Source of the DNA: Amoebophrya sp. A120
Lineage: Eukaryota > Sar > Dinophyceae > Syndiniales > Amoebophryaceae
Length of the DNA stretch: 64,000 bases
Assembly: GCA_905178155.1 (NCBI GenBank)
Contig: CAJINV010000022.1
Location: forward strand, 441,207 to 505,206
Direction: 5' to 3'
Part shown: in pieces, positions 61,101 to 64,000 of the stretch
Layout of the letters: the number at the start of each line of letters is the position of its first letter
Numbering within the stretch: the first letter of the stretch is position 1
The notes under the pieces: model-generated
The model's input: only the letters and a program-made list of their open reading frames with translations
What the model was told of the DNA's origin: nothing
Databases searched by the model: none
Translations under genes and position numbers: made by a program

Positions 61101-64000
61101 GTCAGCAAAAGGCCGCATTTCCTGTCACAGCAAGGGGGCATTTGTCAAGCTGATTAGGCATTGGGAGACCCGCTCGGAATCTGTGATGCTAGGGCTATTG
61201 CCAGACGATCTGGGCTAGGCAAAAACTACATTACAAATATCTGCTCTCCTCCAGAGCCAGACATTTTTGCATTTGATAAGGAAAGGCGTATTGCGAAGAA
61301 GAAAAGGGCCAACGCGGCCGGTCGTGGAGTAGCTACCTCTGCTGCTGCTCCTGTGGCTACAACGGATCCTCCGCGGGAGCCATCCTTCGGCGAAAGAGCC
61401 CTAGCGTGGATCGGATATATCGCTGATCGCAGTATCAAATGCAAATATGTCTGGGTCGTCTGGAAGACTGCGAGATTTGTCATGCTTGTCTGGCATGATT
61501 CTGGACTCTGTGGTGCGTGGCCACAAACAGCTCCCGCCTCTGCCTGTCATGCAAAAACGCAGCTTCTCATGCGGAATACGCAACACAGCGCGACGAAAAA
61601 ACCTGTTAATATGCTTGGCGGTGCATTACAGAGTGCTTAGTATTCGCTGGGTTGCACTACAAGTTTCCAGACCCAGACATATTTGCAATGCATACGCATT
61701 TCACAAAGACAAGGTAGCAGGCGCCACCGTCATAGAGGTATCAACCTATCGAAAGGAAAAATCCCGCCTCCCCATATCAAAACGGAATTTCTGATGCTGG
61801 ATTTGTGTACACAAATCAGCTTTGTACTGTAGAGAGGCATTGCGGCCAGATCCCCAGGCTAGGTAGGGGTGTATGGGTCTAGTTGTTCAGCATGGCAAAC
61901 GGCCCCCCCTTAGGCCCAACAGCATGACAAATCGCTTCCATAATGGGGCGGAAGCTTCTGCCCTTGTCTTCTTGCAAGACAAATGCGATCTGTGGCCTCA
62001 AATCAGCGGCGCAAATTCTTTCGGAAACGTACCTTTTCAATATGGGGAGGGGGGATGTTTCCTTGCAATAGAACCTCGCGCCGTTACATAAGAGCGGCGG
62101 CGCGGCAAAGAACTGCGTTGCGCAGCGGAATGAGCACGTGGAAACGTGCCACGGGGTTGTTGCCTGCTGTGACAATAAACTGATTATGGACACCGAGGGG
62201 CGCTGTAGTAATGATTCTTTCCTACTCCCCGATATTCCGCAGCTTGACAATTACCAACGGGCCAAAAGCGACATTGAAGTTCAATTTCTCGCGCCGCCGG
62301 TTTCTCCGGCGGCCAGGCCTCTGCACCGGTTGCGCTGCAAGGATGGTTGTAATTGTACCGACGGTATCAAATGCAAAAATGTCTGGGTCTGGAAGGATCC
62401 GAACTTGTGATGAGAATTCCACTACACGCGCAAATCTCTCATGCATAGGCAGCAAAAGGTGCCTATTTCCTGTCACCAAAAACGGGGACTTGTCATGCGG
62501 ATTAAGGAGCATTGCGGAACGTTCTCGAAATCTGTGATGCTAGGGCTTCCATAACAGACCTTCTGTGTCATGCAAAAACAGCATGATAAAAATCTGCATT
62601 CTTCCAGACCCAGACACTTTTGCATTTGATAGACGGTTCTTGCTTCGGGCAGCAAATCTGCGAGCATCCCTGTCAGCGAGACAACATCCAGGCCCTACTG
62701 CAAAACGGTCCCGGCATATCGCGAGAAAAAAGTGTTACAGTTACACACTTGTTGGAGTTTCTGCATCACAAGTTTATTATTTCTCTGTATGGCAGAGAAA
62801 ACTTGTAATGCAAAGATCCTAAGGGAAATAAAATACGTAGAAAACGAGGATCGCAAGCATTTACTGCATGACAAAGGTTGTCTGTCGTCCGGCTCCTGCA
62901 ACACAATGTGTAGCTGTAACACTTTCTTCTTGCGATACGGCATGATGCTTGATCCAAACTATGCCAGGCTCACGTTCCTGCAGGATGAGATTTTTTACCG
63001 CCAGAATTCCGGTTTGGGCTTATGGTGAGGAAAAATCCTCCCTCCCCATACCAACACGGGACACATGTGAAAATTTGTGATGCTGATTTGTGACCACGAA
63101 TCGTCTTTGTATTGCAAGAATGCAAATCGAAAAATCCCGCCGCGTTCTGCAGGCAATTTGTGATGCTGTATGGCCTACAGCGGAACAAGTGCCCGCCTCG
63201 CTAGGGGCCTACCCCAAAACGCCCCTACTCAGGCTCTGTATCTGCCTGCAGTCCTCTACTGCAAGAAAAAGCTGATTTGTGTACACAAATCCCGCATCAC
63301 AGATTTGCATTCCGACATGGGGAGGGAGGATTTTTCCTTTTGATAGGGCTGCGGCGCCCTTGCGGTCACTGGCGTAAACGAGATCAACAAGAATTTTGTG
63401 CGCGGCCACTTCTTCTTTGCCGCTGCCTATTGGGTTGGTGGGGCGGCCATGGTTGGTGCCTCCGGGGGCATGGCGGCACCATTCGCAGTACACATGTTGA
63501 GTCCGGGCGTGCACAGCATCACGAATGCATTTCGCGCTAGGCATCAGCGCGACACCAATTGGCACCAATTTGGCAAGCAAAGTTTTTTGACTATGATGCA
63601 GCTCACACGGCAAATACATGGTGCGTTCAACGCAGAAGGCGGTGATGGAAACGCATTGCAAACGCAAAATGGTGGAGGTCTCCAGCAGGGGCAACGGCAC
63701 AGAGAAGGCGGTCGCAGCCCGCTGTCCACTTTTGCTCTCGTAGCCGGGCTAGATGTTGGCATTCAGCTGGTGGAGGACATTGCGTGGCCAATTATTGTGA
63801 ACGATTGGCTGTGGCCGAAGATTATCGAAGCCCAGTTGCCTATCGCAAGAAACAGCTGGTTCACTGTGAACTTGTGATGCACAGAATGCCACACGCAAGT
63901 GTTTGTCATCTTGCTAGAATCGCATTCTTGGACATGGGACTTATACCAGGTGTGTTTTCATCCCGTGGAAAACTTGCATGGCAAATTTTCTCCGTCAGCT
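46181..64000 (+). CDS. Giant multidomain protein: OTU protease, alpha/beta hydrolase, Cys-rich and membrane segments
   Basis: Exons: 46181-46695, 46955-47002, 47311-47680, 47942-48186, 48459-48490, 48815-48844, 48994-49013, 49261-51103, 51412-51581, 51843-51901, 52223-55051, 55202-55236, 55516-55949, 56204-56336, 56579-56633, 56902-57794, 58031-58546, 58810-58870, 59146-59349, 59671-60067, 60350-60486, 60739-60798, 60970-61017, 61279-61432, 61695-61746, 62071-62364, 62632-62716, 62938-63020 and 63346-63840. One 5-bp repeat copy is lost at each junction; all junctions then stay in one frame, about 3,380 codons. Order: unknown N-terminus; OTU cysteine protease (catalytic Cys codon 46679, His codon 47619); Ser-rich unknown region (49261-51103); alpha/beta hydrolase (53300-54080, Ser codon 53678); charged coiled-coil-like regions (57000-60060); Cys-rich patch (62290-62710); hydrophobic segment (about 63405-63510). 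The first ATG in the open first exon is 46181; an upstream start is possible. The C-terminus is off window. That it is one gene rather than several is inferred from frame continuity and the absence of stops. Confidence 0.5.
46696..46954. mobile_element. Introner, family B
   Basis: TIR TATCAACTGTAAAAATGTCT; flanks GCAAT/GCAAT. Removal joins CCFRAI to SFSL inside the OTU domain. Confidence 0.5.
47003..47310. mobile_element. Introner, family H
   Basis: TIR TATGGAACTGTCAGGATTGA, right end CTCTGACACATCCATA; flanks TTTAC/TTTAC. Removal joins HHQFY to RRKG inside the OTU domain. Confidence 0.5.
47681..47941. mobile_element. Introner, family B
   Basis: TIR TATGCATTGCAAATATGTCT; flanks ATAGA and GTGGA. 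Removal joins ASHTI to ESTS in frame. Confidence 0.5.
48187..48458. mobile_element. Introner, family B
   Basis: TIR TATCAAATGCAAATATGTCT; flanks GCCAG and GTCAG. Removal joins SSSAS to KHWR in frame. Confidence 0.5.
48491..48814. mobile_element. Introner, family E
   Basis: TIR TATCGTAAGGGAAAATCG; flanks TCTAC/TCTAC. Removal joins SSGST to SSSS in frame. Confidence 0.5.
48845..48993. mobile_element. Introner, family A
   Basis: TIR TATCCTGTGCAAAAGCATCG; flanks AGCTG/AGCTG. Removal joins TSEL to DTTQ. Its interior is nearly the reverse complement of the element at 38530, so family A inserts in both orientations. Confidence 0.5.
49014..49260. mobile_element. Introner, family I
   Basis: TIR TATGGGGTTCTCAACTGTTA; right end ATTTGAAAACGCCATA; flanks AGAGG and AGAAA. 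Removal joins TTQR to EENF in frame. Confidence 0.5.
51104..51411. mobile_element. Introner, family H
   Basis: TIR TATGGGAGTGTCAGGATTGA and complement; flanks TCAAA/TCAAA. Removal joins LRDFS to KKEN in frame. Confidence 0.5.
51582..51842. mobile_element. Introner, family B
   Basis: TIR TATCAAATGCAAAAATGTCT; flanks GCAGA/GCAGA. Removal joins GGFTA to EEVA. Confidence 0.5.
51902..52222. mobile_element. Introner, family E
   Basis: TIR TATCGAAAGCAAAAATTTCC; flanks AAGCC/AAGCC. Removal joins FLEKP to FRAF in frame. Confidence 0.5.
53295..54085 (+). other. Alpha/beta hydrolase domain, phospholipase/carboxylesterase-like
   Basis: Within the 2.8-kb exon: VVIYLHGLGGEVSQDS (strand and oxyanion loop), a nucleophile elbow GCSQGSVLAM with Ser codon 53678, HVWASPKDDLFPSDQV with the acid Asp near 53914, and SETHGRQSENF with the His near 54024. 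The order and spacing resemble acyl-protein thioesterases (G-x-S-Q-G). Likely an esterase or lipase; the substrate is unknown. Confidence 0.5.
55052..55201. mobile_element. Introner, family A
   Basis: TIR TATGCAATGCAAAAGTATCG; flanks GTATT/GTATT. Removal joins SPDSI to INTA. Confidence 0.5.
55237..55515. mobile_element. Introner, family C
   Basis: TIR TATGCTGAGTAAAAACATCC; flanks CCGAA/CCGAA. Removal joins LSETE to GFLL. Confidence 0.5.
55950..56203. mobile_element. Introner, family I, diverged
   Basis: Left TATGGCATTAATCTCTTTAA then ACGTTACATGGTCAACCGTT aligns with family I; right end AACGTTTGAGAACCTGATA; flanks TGCCG and CGCCG. Removal joins LPQLP to PLLS. The exon frame stays open about 20 codons into the element. 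Confidence 0.5.
56337..56578. mobile_element. Introner, family I
   Basis: TIR TATGGCGTTCTCAAATGTTA and complement; flanks CTGGC and CTAGA. Removal joins SELLA to RLIV in frame. Confidence 0.5.
56634..56901. mobile_element. Introner, family B
   Basis: TIR TATGAATTGCAAATATATCT; flanks AGACG/AGACG. Removal joins GRGED to GAGH. Confidence 0.5.
57795..58030. mobile_element. Introner, family I
   Basis: TIR TATGGAGTTCTCAAATGTTA; flanks TGAGT/TGAGT. Removal joins GLATE to LRNS. Confidence 0.5.
58140..58300 (+). repeat. In-frame duplication, about 84-bp period
   Basis: GATACGTTCTACCAGCGTGG occurs at about 58145 and 58229, each followed by GGGAGAT runs, coding for repeated DDTFYQRGR-AREMG in the giant protein. 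Confidence 0.5.
58547..58809. mobile_element. Introner, family B
   Basis: TIR TATGAAATGCAAAAATGTCT; flanks CTCCA/CTCCA. Removal joins RAAYL to QERQ. Confidence 0.5.
58871..59145. mobile_element. Introner, family B
   Basis: TIR TATCAACTGCAAAAATGTCT; flanks GTTTG/GTTTG. Removal joins SPGFV to RLVF. Confidence 0.5.
59350..59670. mobile_element. Introner, family E
   Basis: TIR TATCATGAGCAAAAATCCCC; flanks AAGGA/AAGGA. Removal joins DEKD to GGVQ. Confidence 0.5.
60068..60349. mobile_element. Introner, family B
   Basis: TIR TATCAAATGCAAAAATGTCT; flanks ATACG and AGACA. Removal keeps the frame (ALLTY to EEEL). Confidence 0.5.
60487..60738. mobile_element. Introner, family B
   Basis: TIR TATGCATTGCAGATATGTCT; flanks CTTCG/CTTCG. 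Removal joins GSSSF to DGLF. Confidence 0.5.
60799..60969. mobile_element. Introner, family J
   Basis: TIR TATCCCACAGAAAAAAGC; right end TTTTTTCTGTGTGATC, where the usual final ATA is ATC; flanks ATCGA/ATCGA. Removal joins EHRQI to EDML. The other J copy is at 22596, also 171 bp. Confidence 0.5.
61018..61278. mobile_element. Introner, family B
   Basis: TIR TATGAACTGCAAATATGTCT; flanks AGGAA/AGGAA. Removal joins DAGKEE to RRIA. Confidence 0.5.
61433..61694. mobile_element. Introner, family B
   Basis: TIR TATCAAATGCAAATATGTCT; flanks CGCAG and CGCAT. Removal joins YIADR to SSQR or ISQR, depending on which repeat copy is kept; both are in frame. Confidence 0.5.
61747..62070. mobile_element. 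Introner, family E
   Basis: TIR TATCGAAAGGAAAAATCCCG; flanks CAACC and GAACC. Removal joins RGIN to LAPL in frame. Confidence 0.5.
62290..62716 (+). other. Cys-rich patch assembled across an introner
   Basis: Splicing 62365-62631 out joins RLRCKDGCNCTDG to SCFGQQICEHPCQRD, giving a run of Cys (C-x3-C-x-C-x3-C-x5-C-x3-C) suited to metal binding or disulfides. Upstream in the same exon there are further Cys (ETCHGVVACCDN). Confidence 0.5.
62365..62631. mobile_element. Introner, family B
   Basis: TIR TATCAAATGCAAAAATGTCT; flanks GACGG/GACGG. Removal joins NCTDG to SCFG. Confidence 0.5.
62717..62937. mobile_element. Introner, family D
   Basis: TIR TATCGCGAGAAAAAAGTGTT; flanks CGGCA/CGGCA. Removal joins QNGPG to MMLD. 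Confidence 0.5.
63021..63345. mobile_element. Introner, family E
   Basis: TIR TATGGTGAGGAAAAATCCTC; flanks GGGCT/GGGCT. Removal joins SGLG to CGAL in frame. Confidence 0.5.
63841..64000. mobile_element. Probable introner cut by the window edge
   Basis: Starts TATCGCAAGAAACAGCTGG after an in-frame exon and contains AACTTGTGATGCAC and GCATGGCAAATTT. Left end similar to D; the right end is outside the window. Confidence 0.5.

Overview
The window looks like nuclear DNA of a protist whose genes are saturated with introner elements: short DNA elements with terminal inverted repeats (TIRs) and 5-bp direct repeats (DRs) that act as introns. My best guess is a parasitic dinoflagellate of the Amoebophrya (Syndiniales) type, because introners with inverted repeats, flanking direct repeats and non-canonical splice sites are known there. 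That assignment is inference; no rRNA or other marker gene is visible.

Layout. (1) 1-17963: one long minus-strand gene, 32 exons separated by 31 elements, leaving the window on the left (3' side), with an EF-hand near position 470. About 79% of this span is intron by my coordinates. Three family A introns here are inflated to about 1.0, 4.3 and 2.2 kb by GC-rich, mostly hairpin-forming minisatellites. (2) 17964-35353: a segment of different texture with small, nearly intron-free plus-strand ORFs, three of which share a Cys/Trp motif, and a UPF1-like SF1 helicase gene (about 22453-27800) whose introners are visibly decayed. Orphan ends of family D elements sit at both borders. (3) 35359-37592: an Arg/Ser-rich plus-strand coding exon set. 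(4) 37593-45922: no convincing gene; dispersed, inverted and tandem repeats, and one introner with matching empty sites nearby. (5) 46181-64000: a giant plus-strand gene, at least 29 exons and about 3,380 codons in the window, coding for an OTU-type cysteine protease domain, an alpha/beta hydrolase (phospholipase/carboxylesterase-like) domain, basic and acidic coiled-coil stretches, a Cys-rich patch and a hydrophobic segment; it runs off the right edge.

The main finding is the introner system. At least 13 sequence families share the same outer layout: the element starts TAT and ends ATA, is flanked by a 5-bp direct repeat, and removing element plus 5 bp restores the reading frame at nearly every junction I checked by hand (about 28 in the plus gene, 31 in the minus gene, about 12 in the helicase). 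Families with unrelated ends share an inner word, TTTGTNATGC or its complement. A filled copy at 38530-38678 has unoccupied paralogous copies at about 39600 and 42233, which is direct evidence for insertion with a 5-bp target duplication. No transposase gene was recognised in the window. Intron boundaries are ambiguous by 5 bp, and the registers I checked give no GT-AG.
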